Source of the DNA: Micropterix aruncella
Lineage: Eukaryota > Arthropoda > Insecta > Lepidoptera > Micropterigidae
Assembly: GCA_944548615.1 (NCBI GenBank)
Contig: OX155955.1
Span: 6,271,062-6,335,061, forward strand
DNA length: 64,000 nucleotides
Direction: 5' to 3'
In this document: one piece after another, positions 53,086 through 64,000 of the stretch
Layout of the letters: each line of letters begins with the position of its first letter
Numbering within the stretch: position 1 is the first letter of the stretch
Notes under the pieces: model-generated
Database searches by the model: none
Told to the model about the DNA's origin: nothing
Seen by the model: the letters and a program-made list of their open reading frames with translations, nothing else
Program-made: the position numbers and the translations under genes

Positions 53086-55399
53086 GATCTAGTTGTTAAT
53101 GTGTGCATTTGCTTTAAGCTGAATGTAGAGCCGCGCACGGTACCTAGGTTATAGTAATTCACCAAATCTATCCTTCCTCGGTCGAAGCCAGACAAGAAGA
53201 CAATATTCTCGAAAGTGATATAGAAAACGTCGATATTTAAAGAAGAGGGCTATGCTTAGCAACATCTTCAGTGACCTAGATATTCCCCTATCGTTTCAAT
53301 TCTTGGAATATTTCGTTTTAAATGCAAATGACAGAGGATTGGCAGAATCCGAGACAATTCTGGACTAGAACAACTAACCGTGTAATAGAATAAGATATGT
53401 CGAGTATAACTAATGTAGTCATAAATTGGTAGTCTTCGCTTATAAGTAGCAAAGTTATATCGTTTAATCAAAAATTTAAAAACATGATATTTTAAAAACA
53501 CAACTAAGTATTTGTTGTATTAAAATGGAACTACTTAGAACATTGAATACGTTGCATAAATCTTATATTCCCGAAAATATATCCCAATATAAAGATTAAC
53601 TAAAATAAATAAAAATATTCATGTAAGTAAACCAACCGAAATAAAGGAGAGCTACTCCATGTAGTGCTATATATATAGCATTATCTCTTTTTAACATGAC
53701 TATTTTATTTTATTTTATTTTTCGGGAAATGATTTGCAACTATTTTTAAGATAGTATTTTATGGACATGACATGTACAAATTTAAATTATCCAGCCTTTT
53801 TTATATATTTATTTATTTAATTTAATTAGGAATTATTTACTATAAAATATTGATATTTGCCTACAAAACTAACAGGAACCGAATGGAAAAACATTAACCT
53901 CATACTTATTCGATTCCGACACCCAACTGGGACTAGCCCGTTCTAGGGTGGACAGGGCTCTAATAATAGGTACAATAAAAGTTTTAGTAAAATGCTCATA
54001 AAACGAAATTGCGGTCCTCAAAAAAATAAATCGCAATTCCATTATAAAATCGGAATTGAAATAGAACATAAAATTCTGTTAAATATAGTATGACAATTAG
54101 AATAGATTTAAAACTAAAAGAAAGAGAAAAAGAAAGTTATAAGAAAGAAATGAAAGAAAAAGTCACGACAAAAATACCAAAATAATCATTAATGTGAAAT
54201 ATATGGTAAGAATATAAAATTAAATGTAATAATACCTAGTCAAAATAAATAGTATACATTTTCAAAACAATATGTATATATAACAACAAAATTTAACAAT
54301 TTTCGGTAATTAAGTTAAATATTAAAATATAATTAACATACACGTTTTAACATATACTCATAAGTTGAGCACCTAAGTTTTATTATATTATCATTTCTAA
54401 TATTTGATGTATGGTTAGTCTGGCATGATTCGGCAATCATTAATTAATTTTATTTTTAAATAGGTACACTAAATGTCAATTTTTTCTTTATCCAAATCGA
54501 TCAGGTTGTAAAATCTCGGCGTAATGAAAGAGTAAAGTCGTTGATCAGATTATGTTTTCATCCCGGGTATTACTAAACTATTCTCTAAAACTTGTCTCGT
54601 TGGTTATCGGTTCTGAAGTATTCTGAAATTTGAATTATTGTCCAAATATAGGAGGAAAGTTTTTAGAAAAAGCCTTGTCTTGTCAAAAGCCTCTTCATTT
54701 ACGGAAATCTGAATTTTAATAAGTTTAGTAGTAATAGTACTTTATTTTAATTGGTACTAGTGTACCCCCCCCCCCCCCTCTCCCCTACATTATTAATGTG
54801 AATTAGACACTAAAATCGGTCGTTTGCGTTAGTAGAATTATGAATTCGGTGATTTCTATTTGCTCACGTCTGTATAAAGACACGTTATTTCTGAGAAATA
54901 AAGCCACGACGATCAACCTTTATAGATTGTAATATTTGAGCAAGCGAGAGCAAACGAACTGTCAACCAAAAATGACTGATCGTTCTCAATTTGGTATCAA
55001 CATGGTTCCGTCGCACGCGAAGCGTCGATAAAGAAAGACTTTACTTGTCACTGCAAATGAGATCGGTCGGTATCCTCCTCTTACCGGGAGAACCTCAAGG
55101 GGGAATCCCAAACAGGAACTGACGAGGATTAGGGGAAACCAGGAGGGGAATTTAGATCCATAAAAGGGAAGTACACTTGAATTTAATTCAACGTTACATG
55201 GAAATATGTTGGTTTGTGCTTACTGAACAGTTTTTATAAAATGTATCGAAAGCAGATGAATTAATTATAGGTTGTTAATTAATTATAGAAACCTATATTA
55301 ATATTATACGTATAATATAAACCGGTTCAAGTCAGACCGTTTCATAGACATTCAAAGTAATAAATAAGATAAAAACGAAGTTTGTAGCGTTCGAAGTTT
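53086..55399. other. No gene seen
   Basis: AT-rich. A segment at 53918-53960 (CAACTGGGACTAGCCCGTTC) is an inverted copy of 38768-38802. A C-homopolymer of about 15 is at 54764-54779. No coding potential. Confidence 0.3.
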
Positions 55400-55990
55400 C
55401 GGCGATGTTGCAACCGCCATTGTTCAGGGTAGCCTGAAGCGCTGTTCCGCGCGTAGGCGGCAAACCGCTACAACTGCTCAGATTATGACGGTGGTGGGGC
55501 GAAGGTTTCGGCACGCGAGAATTTTGAAAATCAGCTGATCTTACAATACTCGCCGTATGCTGTGTTACGTCCCTGAGCTCGACAATGAGCTTTGAGAACA
55601 TTTTAAAGACATGGTTCCACATAGTAGAGAGTTTGAAACCGCCAACTCTATTGAAGCTCGGGGTTCTTCTTATTTCAATGGCTTCCCGGATCATGCAGAG
55701 AAAATGACATTAATATGTTCGCAGATGGTAGATTTTTCTCGCTGACCGTTTTTAACAGCTTTGATGTGTTACACCAGTCGAGTGGCTATGGGCCGTTTCG
55801 TTTGTCCAAAGTAGGCTAAACCACAATTGCACTAGATTTTTATACACACCCGGGGTTTGCAGTGGTATTACATCCTTCACAGGTCTCAGAGATCGAGCTA
55901 TATTTTGGGTCGGTTTGAATATCGTTTTTATTTCGAATATGTTTAGCATCTTACTTATTTGATCTGTCACGCCCTTGACGTATCTAAAGA
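55400..55990 (-). pseudogene. Penelope-like element, GIY-YIG endonuclease fragment
   Basis: The minus strand encodes Y-V-K-G-V-T-D-Q-I-S-K-M-L, F-K-P-T-Q-N-I-A-R-S-L-R-P-V-K-D, and T-P-G-V-Y-K, then after a frameshift C-N-C-G-L-A-Y-F-G-Q-T-K-R, then M-I-R-E-A-I-E-I-R and F-N-R-V-G-G-F-K-L-S-T-M-W. This is the order of the C-terminal GIY-YIG nuclease of Penelope-like retroelements. RT is absent and frameshifts are present. Confidence 0.8.
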
Positions 55991-56249
55991 GTGCTCGTGA
56001 TCAGCTCGGTTTCTGAGTTAGGTCTGTATTGTATCGTGTGCGTGTCACGTGATATTTTTCATTGTGGTGAGTGAACAGGGACAGTTTGATAAGTGGACAG
56101 TAAAGTAGCTCTTCTAATAATAGAAGAAAGCTGGCTCCAACGGGAAGGCTGTGAACGGCGAGAAACAGAGAGAATAATGTATAATTGTGTCTAGGTATAT
56201 TAATTGCATTATCCTGACGACCCGATTGGGAGACTTTTTAGGTAAGAAG
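55991..56249. other. No gene seen
   Basis: Unassigned spacer, ending in the GTAAGAAG target duplication of the next element. Confidence 0.3.
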
Positions 56250-56546
56250 CAGAGGCGTAGCTAGGGGGGGCAGGGGGGTATATGTCCCTGGGCGCCACAG
56301 CTTAGGGGGCGCCAAAATGAGGATCGATTTAAACTAACTTTTGTATTTTAATTTTATAAAAATGAATGTATTTTAAAACGTGAGATGTTAAACGAAAAAT
56401 TAAAAATCTTAGCGTATTCAGTCCATAATATAAACTGAAAATAACATTTTTTTTTGGCCCCAGTGAGTCTCCAGACTCTCGATACGAGAAGGGGCGCAGA
56501 TATTGTGTCTTGTCCCCGGGCGCAAATTACCCTAGCTACGCCACTG
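56250..56546. mobile_element. hAT-type MITE with 8 bp TSD
   Basis: The ends CAGAGGCGTAGCTAGGG and, inverted, CAGTGGCGTAGCTAGGG form 17 bp TIRs with one mismatch. GTAAGAAG is repeated exactly at 56242-56249 and 56547-56554. Confidence 0.9.
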
Positions 56547-56595
56547 GTAAGAAGGGGTTGTTGGGTTGTCGAGGACATTAAAAAGAACAAATAGA

Positions 56596-57475
56596 GTTGT
56601 CAACTACAACGGGCGAACCAGTCACCTCAGGAAGTTTTAACGATTGGTCGTTCTATCTCCCGTGAAGTGAACACAGAAGACTTGGACAAAACAGTCCACC
56701 GTCAAGCTCCGCCACATGCCCGTAAGAGGCCAACGCCTTATCCGTGAGAGAACCAGGTATGTTACCCAGCGGGCTCACACTCACGCCCTTACTTCCAACT
56801 GCGACCAGATTACTCCGGTCTCTCGACTAGTTACGAGTTCGAGGTCGCTTGCGCGGTCCTCTCCCTTACGAAGCGGTGAAACGGTGTAAACTGAATCTAT
56901 CGCGGACCACGGCATCCTTTGCCCGGCTGTTCACACAGGATCGGGTAGCCGATGGTCGTTTCGAGAGCAGTCGCCGTAAGGTCCGCAACCACCCCCGCTC
57001 TATAGGAAACAGTACTGCTTCCAGACTCCCCCGACTGTTAGTCAGAGTATGGGCGCGAGTGTCGCCCGCCAGGTAACATTACTGGCTATCTCGCGGTAAG
57101 GCGTTGGTCTCTTACGGGTTGTGGCGTAGCTAGATGGTGGACTGTTTTGTCCCAAGTCTTCTACGCTCACTCCAGGGAGATAGAACGACTAATAGTTAAA
57201 ACTTCCTGTGGTGACGGGCTCCCCCCCGGTGTAGTCGACAACCCAAGTTGTTAGTCAGAGTGCGCAATCGATTGGCTTAAGCCGCACGGTGCGCAGACCG
57301 TCCAGGAGCGCCAGAAGATTGATTCCCAGGGGAAACTAACCATAAGGCCAGAGTCTTACCCAGGCTCGCACTTCATGCGTGGAGGCCGTCGGATAAGTGT
57401 TGACCCGTGAGTGTGACCAACCCTGAAGAGAATGGGTCTTCGTGGCCAACTCAGCAAGGGCCCATTAACTCCCGA
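56596..57475. mobile_element. GC-rich fold-back element with about 200 bp arms
   Basis: The left arm (56596-56800; start GTTGTCAACTACAACGGGCG) and the inverted right arm (57045-57242; end GTAGTCGACAAC) pair over most of their length. The centre has ACTGAATCTATCGCGGACCA. A further GC-rich tail (57243-57475) is the inverted counterpart of 52440-52660. No ORF looks coding. Confidence 0.75.
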
Positions 57476-57479
57476 TAAT

Positions 57480-57650
57480 TAAACAATCAGTCCTTTATGA
57501 AACATTATTCATTATCAATGTTATTACAGACAACCAAATAAATTGCTATTTGTTTTAAAGGCTATGCTATCCGCGCCACCTGCATTTCGCCGGCGCGAAA
57601 GAGTTTTCAAATCGTAGAGTTGAGAAAGTTAATACCATATATATTTAATA
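57480..57650. mobile_element. TIR element T1, right-end fragment (copy 4)
   Basis: Contains AATCAGTCCTTTATGAAACA, the TCCGCGCCACCTGCATTTCG segment and a diverged AATACCATATATATT end matching the right part of T1 copies 1 and 3. Confidence 0.7.
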
Positions 57651-58370
57651 ATTTCTGTTTTATGCTTAAGTATATATGGGATTGTACAACCCTATTATCT
57701 CTAGTGTATACACTTCTAGAACCGTTCTTCAACATTTAGGATCAACCAATATACGTACATAAAACATGTAAAAGAATATTCTCAGTAATTATAATTTTAC
57801 ATATGTAGCCTATCTATAGGCTGATTCGTTAGGGAAGGCAATTAACACTGTCAAAGGCAATCAGACATAGGCAATTACAACGCCCGAACAATTTATAGGC
57901 AGAAATACATTGCTCGTGTTGTTAATTGCCAATTGCTACACGCAAATATTGGATACAGAGTTTGTCAATCTAGTAGTCGTTTTCCCCGAGCACATTAAAT
58001 ATATATATGGACGTATTTATATATTTATTGAGGCCCATAAAAATACATTTAATTACGAAACAATATCATTCTCTTAGTCTAACAATTAAAACATTTTTTT
58101 TGTTGGCTCACTCGGAAAGAGATTTAGATATGATCATATGATCGTTTACGATCATAGAATGTACACGGAACCAAACGGGTAATAATTGCGTACGCCTCAA
58201 GGTCAATGGCAGTAGTATAGATGATGCGACAACAGTTGCAGAAGTTTGCAGAAGTTTGAAGCTCTATACCCTTAAATACCAGCTGCCAGAATAAGGCAAA
58301 TTACTCAGCTTTAGGCCTGCTTGAAGACTATCGTAAAAAAACCAAATTCATTGTTATTCTCCCCCACCAA
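57651..58370. other. No gene seen
   Basis: AT-rich unassigned sequence. Confidence 0.3.
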
Positions 58371-59075
58371 TTCTTCCGAAATAATTAAAGTTGCTAAATC
58401 ACAAAAATTTAACAGACCTATCGAATATATAGACCAAAATCCTAAAGAGTTCTGTAACCGTAATCTCGCACAATCTATCTTTTATATTTAATCGATGCAT
58501 GGAACATGGATTCTTTCCAACCGAAATGAAGATGGCCAAAGTTGTGCCGATATTTAAAAAGGGTTGCCCTGAAAACAGAGATAATTTTCGACCTATCACT
58601 TTTACCAGTTTTCAGGAAAATTTTTGAAAAATTACTTCTTATCCGACTTGTTAATTTCTTTGCTGAAAACCAAATCCTGTCTAAAAAACAATTTGGATTT
58701 CAAAATAATCTCTCTACGCAAGATGCAATCGCCAGTCTAATTAAAAAAACACTACTTGGGCTAGACAATATTATGAAAAAAAACCGTAGGAATTTTCTGT
58801 GACCTCTCTAAGGCTTTTGATTGCGTAGACCACTCAATTCTACTTGAAAAATTGGAATACTACGGCATTAGGAATAAGGAACTGCAACTCATGGAATCTT
58901 ATTTGCAAGAACGCACTCAGATTACGCAAGTCGAAAATAGCAAGAGCGCGCCACAGAATATCCGCAAAGGTGTTCCTCAAGGATCGATACTTGGACCTTT
59001 TCTCTTCCTCGTCTATATCAATGACATCCCAGAGTGCCTGAAATCCGTGGATGACGAAATAGTTTCAACCTAAAT
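58370..59075 (+). pseudogene. LINE reverse transcriptase fragment
   Basis: Encodes M-K-M-A-K-V-V-P-I-F-K-K-G, D-N-F-R-P-I, then after frameshifts F-G-F-Q-N-N-L-S-T-Q-D-A, C-D-L-S-K-A-F-D-C-V-D-H, N-I-R-K-G-V-P-Q-G-S-I-L-G-P and V-Y-I-N-D-I-P. RT motifs 1-4 are in order, but the Y-A-D-D block is lost and at least two frameshifts are present. Confidence 0.85.
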
Positions 59076-59812
59076 CTGCTACGCAGAGCTGGCAGATATC
59101 AATGATACATCTATATGTATAGATACCTACATACTTATATTGTTTTCCGTAATTTGCCAAAGGTTAGAATGAGAGGACCACTGATTTGAAAAGCCCCGTT
59201 GCAAGCCTATGTGTGCAAGCAAGATGATTATCTGACCTCTACTCGGTAAGATTGCAGCGAATTGTTGCCCTGTCGATAAGCTGTTTTGTCGCGTGGAGCG
59301 ATCTGTGCCCGCTAGATAGCAATAGGCGCTCGCAAATTCATTTATTAGTTTAGCAATCTTTTTAAGAAGATTTTTAAGAGATAAGGCAAGCCGGGCTTTT
59401 CGGCTTATATGAAGGAACCGCCACTGTCCAGTAGGTGAGTATTCCTACATTGCATCTAACATTCTCAGTTTCGTAATTAATTAAGGAAAATTAACTATCG
59501 TGATAGTTGTGACTATAAAAATTAAATTAAATTAATTTATGTCGGTTAAAGTGTCATTGATAATTAGAACATAATCTAATGATGAAAATTGCAGATTAAA
59601 TAAAGAGCACAATGTCTGTAACCATAATTATCAAAGTAATAATGTGATCGTCATGAAAATAGATAATCGTATACTAAAAATGACAATATTTTAATCAATG
59701 GTCAAGTCCAGCAATACAGCCTTCGTCAATAAAAATAAAATTACAATCTTTGGCAAATGGCAATTATCCCCATATGTTGGATTCTTGACTATAAATTTCA
59801 CTTACGCTATAA
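59076..59812. other. No gene seen
   Basis: AT-rich unassigned sequence up to the Helitron start. Confidence 0.3.
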
Positions 59813-60556
59813 TCTATACTAATATTATAAAGAGGTAAAGTTTGTGAGGTTGTAGGAAGTAATCTCTGGATCTACTAAACCGATTTTGAAAATTCTTTTA
59901 CCAATAGAAAGCCACGTTATTTGTAAGTGTCATTGGCTATATACTATATATTAATCTGAAAAATGAAGACTTTTTTCGTGGTAGTTAAATTTGCAAAATA
60001 AGTCAGAGATAAAACGGTCGAATGAAAACGTTTCGTACGAACGCTGCTTTAACGATAAGAGATATATGATTGAGTTCTAGAGAAAAGTTGTAGAGCTTAA
60101 TAATGCCTACAAAAAAGTCAGGGACAGCATATGTCTAAATTTTATATTTAAGTCACAAAAAGTAGTTTTTTATATTAAAAAAATAATTTAAATCGTTAGG
60201 TCATGTTTATTGGTCATATTATCAAAAATTATGAATTCATATCAAAATAAGTAAATTTATTGTCTCAAGTGTTAAAAATAAAAGACTTTTCCATTTTACT
60301 GCATATAATTTCCCTTTTACTGCATAAACGGTGAAAGAGATAAGACACTCACAAATAAGACACTCACAAGAAGACACTCACAAATAACGGTAATATAGTC
60401 AAATTGGCATGCAAATACATACATACATATGCAGTAAAAATATAACCCTTCTTTTGGCAGTCATAAATCAACAAATAAATCATAGCACTCAGTACTAACC
60501 GAACCACACTCACAAGTAAAAAGTTTTACAGCCCAACGAAGTGGGCACGGGTCAGC
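59813..60556 (+). mobile_element. Helitron copy 2, non-autonomous
   Basis: Starts TCTATACTAATATTATAAAG after A. It ends with a short hairpin (GCCCA / TGGGC at 60530-60546) followed by ACGGGTCAGC, the usual Helitron 3' layout. No target duplication, as expected. Confidence 0.85.
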
Positions 60557-60820
60557 ATTAAAGAATAATAATAATTATACAAATTTTGGACGTTGAATTA
60601 AAGTAAATCTGCTACATTTAAGTGGAATTCTGTTTCTCTACCAGTGCAGCAAAGAAGAAACTATGCAGATATGGAAGAGATTGATCGGATGGTTACGAAA
60701 CGAAAAGTTTGTACATATGTACTTACTCTCAAAAATTTCAAGCTGGCGTTATTCTGGCACATACTAACTTCTCCATTTCGGGATGGACAGCTCATGTGAA
60801 GAGTTTTACTTTTGATTAGG

Positions 60821-60826
60821 AAAAAA
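60821..60826 (-). terminator. RNA polymerase III terminator
   Basis: A run of six A on the plus strand (T6 on the transcribed sense strand), six bases past the tRNA end. Confidence 0.75.
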
Positions 60827-60832
60827 TGAGTC

Positions 60833-60904
60833 AGGGGACACCCGGGTTTGAACCGGGGACCTCTCGATCTGCAGTCGAATGCTCTACCACTGAGCTATAT
60901 CCCC
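60833..60904 (-). tRNA. tRNA-Cys (GCA)
   Basis: 72 nt. The 7 bp acceptor stem GGGGATA pairs with TGTCCCC (one T-G pair), with discriminator U as required for tRNA-Cys. D arm with A box TAGCTCAGTGGTAGAGC; anticodon loop CTGCAGA (GCA); T arm with B box GGTTCAAACCC. No intron. It looks functional, unlike the SINE head at 42113. Confidence 0.95.
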
Positions 60905-62110
60905 ATACACTGCAATCATACAAATTATCGTATGGACATTCAAATTATTTACGCTGATAAAACCACAATCCTATTGTGGAGTTGTCATCGTTTTTGTTAC
61001 CCACGCGTTATGGTTCAGTCACAGATGCGAGCGAAGCGTAGGCGACAAGCAATAGCGCCGTTTTATTTGACTTTAGCTAGTAGACATTGCTTTTATGTAC
61101 TCTATCCCGAACTTATTTTCAAAGACATCAATACACACATGGAATGGGTTGCTAATAATAGTACATTATACAGGTTGCGATTTATGTTCCAGGTCTAATT
61201 TGATTGGCTGTCAGTAGATATTTGACAATCGTGGAGAGTTGTCTATAAAATAAATATTATGGAGCATCATTGATTACAAAGGAAGCATGTGATGATGCAA
61301 TAACGTGTTGAACTTTTAAAAACATTTAATTTAAATAATTGATCAATTATGAATACGCGAAGAAAGTTGAGTGTTTTTTTTTGCTACATGCGACGATGCA
61401 CATTTCGACTTGGCTTGCTTTGTTAATTAATATTAGGACACTGGATATCCTTAATTGATACACCAACGACCACTAAACCATCGTGGAGTGCCTGTATAGT
61501 GCGCCATTTGGGCCGGTGGTATCATTGGGCCATATCATTGGGCTATATTTCTTTAAGGATGCTAGAGGAATTGCTGTAAGAGTTACTGGTGGTCGTTTTC
61601 TGCACCCGAATCCGATCATTTGGTCCTACAACACATGTGTTTCCAATAGGATGATGCTACTATACCATCCAGCCAATTTTTTGAGAAGCTTTTTCATGCC
61701 GAATAATGTCATCTTCTTCTTTTTCTTTTATTATTTTATGGCAATCGCCGATAGACGATACCTTTCTGCCAATACAATACAATACAAAACAATCAACTAC
61801 TCCAGTAGATAGGCATTCCTGCACTTGGATGCGTCACAAAATTAAATGCTAAAAATTTAATTATAAAAAACATAACTATCATGATAGTTGTCATGGCTGT
61901 AATATTATATTCAATATTACCTACATACAAATAATCAAAATATACTAATGTGATTTAAGAGTCAGGGAGAATAATATATTAAAATAGAAATGCAAATTCT
62001 ATGTACAATAAAGAAAATTTATTTTATTGTCAATCCGGCAATATGTCTTCGTATTTTTTTAATTAAAATAAATAGATATATAATAAATTAAATACAAATT
62101 AGAATGTCAG
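60905..62110. other. No confident gene
   Basis: Open frame 61483-61812 has no family signature that I recognise. Otherwise AT-rich. Confidence 0.3.
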
Positions 62111-62113
62111 CTA

Positions 62114-62310
62114 TCATAATACCATTATGATTAAAACTTTAGATATTTCATTAATCATCAACATGGAAAATAAACTGAGAATTTTCAAACTCCTTATACC
62201 ACAAATTGGGTTTCTTACCAAATTATTTATAATTATCTTGTTATATTGATCCTCTCCGAGGCTTTTCATTTGCTCTGGAATCTTATTATAATATGACAAA
62301 TTTTGGTGAA
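62114..62310 (-). pseudogene. LINE ORF2 C-terminal fragment
   Basis: The minus strand reads S-Y-Y-N-K-I-P-E-Q-M-K-S-L and Y-N-K-I-I-I-N-N-L-V, similar in pattern to LINE C-termini. Weak evidence. Confidence 0.4.
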
Positions 62311-62859
62311 TAAAACTGTATCACACTTTGCTAAGTCACTGTCGGTTTATGTGGAGATTGGATTTATTCCTCGTATCGTGATGATGAAAATCACTATTCA
62401 CCGGAACTTCTGTTAGGTGTCTACGAGCGTACATAATATTTTGGTAGATGTATGTCATGTCTGCCATGTCGTTTTTGGAGGGCAACTAAGTTAGTTTGTT
62501 TGTATAAGACGGCAAAATACTGAAACAATGAAACAAGGAAAATATTTATTTATACAAATATAGGTATGTTGACACATACATATAACATGTAAGATGTTTA
62601 TGAGGGATGATACAAAAGGGGAATAATATGAAATATACTAATACATTATACATAAATATTATTAAGGGAAATAAATGTACATATCACTTTATATATTTTG
62701 GGAGAGTTGAGGGATAACAAGTGGAGGACACATATAGGAAGTTGGATTTTATAGTTTAATAGGTCTGGGACAAATCTCGTATAATTATTGAGGATGGGGC
62801 AATTAAAAAATTCGTAGTCCCCGGATAATGTCAAAAAGTGTTGATATCGACTAGCCTCC

Positions 62860-63095
62860 ACGATTTACAGATTTGACGGCCCCTGATTATTTCCTATTGG
62901 GGAAAGGGAAAGATTTACACTAACAAACCAACCATAATCCCGTTAAGGACAAAATTCAAAGAGAACTTGCTGAAATAACATCAGAAGTCTGCGAGAAAGT
63001 TACAAAAAATATGCTTCAAAAACTTCGCATTTGCGCCACGACAAGATACGGCCACTTGACCGTCATAGTGTTAAAGACCATATTTAATAAATCAA
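62860..63095 (+). pseudogene. IS630/mariner-type transposase C-terminal fragment
   Basis: Encodes L-T-A-P-D-Y-F-L-L-G-K (from the usual D-Y-F-L-W-G block) and, after a small break, V-K-D-K-I-Q-R-E-L-A-E-I-T, V-C-E-K-V-T-K-N-M-L and L-R-I-C-A-T-T-R-Y-G-H-L, the typical end of insect DDE_3 transposases. Confidence 0.8.
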
Positions 63096-64000
63096 TATAA
63101 TACAACCTATAAAATTGTGTTTAATTTAAAAAACATTAAAATAAACGCAACCCGAATTTCGTAATATGTAATATATATTTCCGACGAATTAAATGACTAG
63201 AAGGAAAACTCCACTAGAAAGAACAGACAAAAATAAGATAATCACTTGTTTGCCAAGATACAATCTATTTTTCAAGATATTATTCAGTATCTAGTTAAAT
63301 AGATGACACATGAAGCTGAAAGAGTAGATTTAGGAAACAACAGAAGAATTGAGGAAACAACAGAAGAACCAATAAATCTTTAGTTTTCTTCGAATTATAT
63401 ACGTAGGGAGTGAACCTGAAAAGTAAGTTATATTAACACGAGACATCCTAATTATTTAACTAGTCGTTAATCTTATATTATCCTCTTTTAGAAAGTAGGT
63501 CTTTATTACGATGCTCAATTTGAATAACTGGCAACAACAATTTACTGAGGAATTCTGTGTATTAATGCATATATTGTCCCATAAAAGAAATTCCGTTTTT
63601 TTTAATCGGAGCTGAACAGCTTAAGATCTTCACTGATTACTGATATAAAAGTACATTGTATTTGCAAAAATAAACTAAAACGCAACGGTTAGGGTATTAA
63701 TTTGCTTGGAATTTTGCCGCAGTGTTTCTCTATAGCTTAGTCCATATATCGATCTAACAGTCCCTTTTTGCAGTAGATCCGTTTTTTCTCCATTAATTCA
63801 GCTCATACCAAGGAAAAAACTGAAAGCAAATAGAATTAACTGACACTGACAGTTTTCTTGCGGCTGCCTTCAAACCAATGAAGTGGATATTTTATTTTAA
63901 ACACATTAAATCCGATTAGTCGAAGTCCTACTTCTGCTTGGTCGAATTTAAGCCGATAACAAAGTAAAATTAATTACCTAAATAAACATAGTTTTAGGAT
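63096..64000. other. No gene seen
   Basis: AT-rich. A 20-base direct repeat (AGGAAACAACAGAAGAA with neighbours) lies at 63333-63370. No coding signal to the window end. Confidence 0.3.

Noticed and set aside
61483..61812. Possible transposase ORF of 109 codons
   Set aside because: No DDE, helix-turn-helix or other signature could be recognised; nearby transposase sequence at 62860 is a different reading.

Overview
This is eukaryotic nuclear DNA from an insect, most likely a lepidopteran. Genes have GT/AG introns, the background is AT-rich, and the Helitron ends (TCTATACTAATATTATAAAG start, GGGCACGGGTCAGC-type end) are of the kind common in moth and butterfly genomes. Short TTAGG runs match the insect telomere unit. 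The order-level assignment is inference.

Host genes. (1) Positions 99-227 hold what looks like the last coding exon of an unidentified gene with a proline-rich C-terminus. (2) Positions 27221-41802 hold a complete six-exon gene for DNA polymerase theta (POLQ, mus308 in flies): a superfamily 2 helicase, a long central region and a family A polymerase, 1785 residues when spliced. (3) Positions 44645-44740 hold a first coding exon that I read as the start of a TULP4/Tusp-like gene; the rest of the window is then its first intron or flank. (4) Two THAP zinc-finger genes lie on the minus strand: one apparently intact (8693-9604) and one with a stop at the exon junction (22313-24970). (5) A tRNA-Cys lies at 60833-60904 on the minus strand.

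Mobile DNA makes up most of the rest. A gypsy/Ty3-type LTR element (11767-22308) has near-identical 1.55 kb LTRs and a 4 bp target duplication, and sits directly behind the stop codon of the second THAP gene. A full-length two-ORF LINE (47155-52195, minus) sits inside a Helitron copy with a 15 bp target duplication. There are also fragments of at least six other LINEs, including one with a restriction-like endonuclease, a Penelope-like GIY-YIG fragment, a Tc1-type element carrying two later insertions, piggyBac-, hAT- and IS630/mariner-type pieces, several MITE families, and a GC-rich fold-back family in three places.

Layout: 0-11.7 kb is a gene tail, then MITEs, satellites, LINE pieces and the first THAP gene. 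11.7-25 kb is the LTR element inserted behind the second THAP gene. 25-26.6 kb holds odd 15 bp repeat arrays and a piggyBac relic. 27.2-41.8 kb is POLQ with transposon-filled introns. 42-44.6 kb holds a SINE and LINE tails. 44.6-64 kb is the TULP4-like first exon followed by a repeat-rich region.

The most unusual single item is a TIR element in POLQ intron 4 (36461-38062) that carries a decayed copy of POLQ exon 4, the exon lying just upstream of it.
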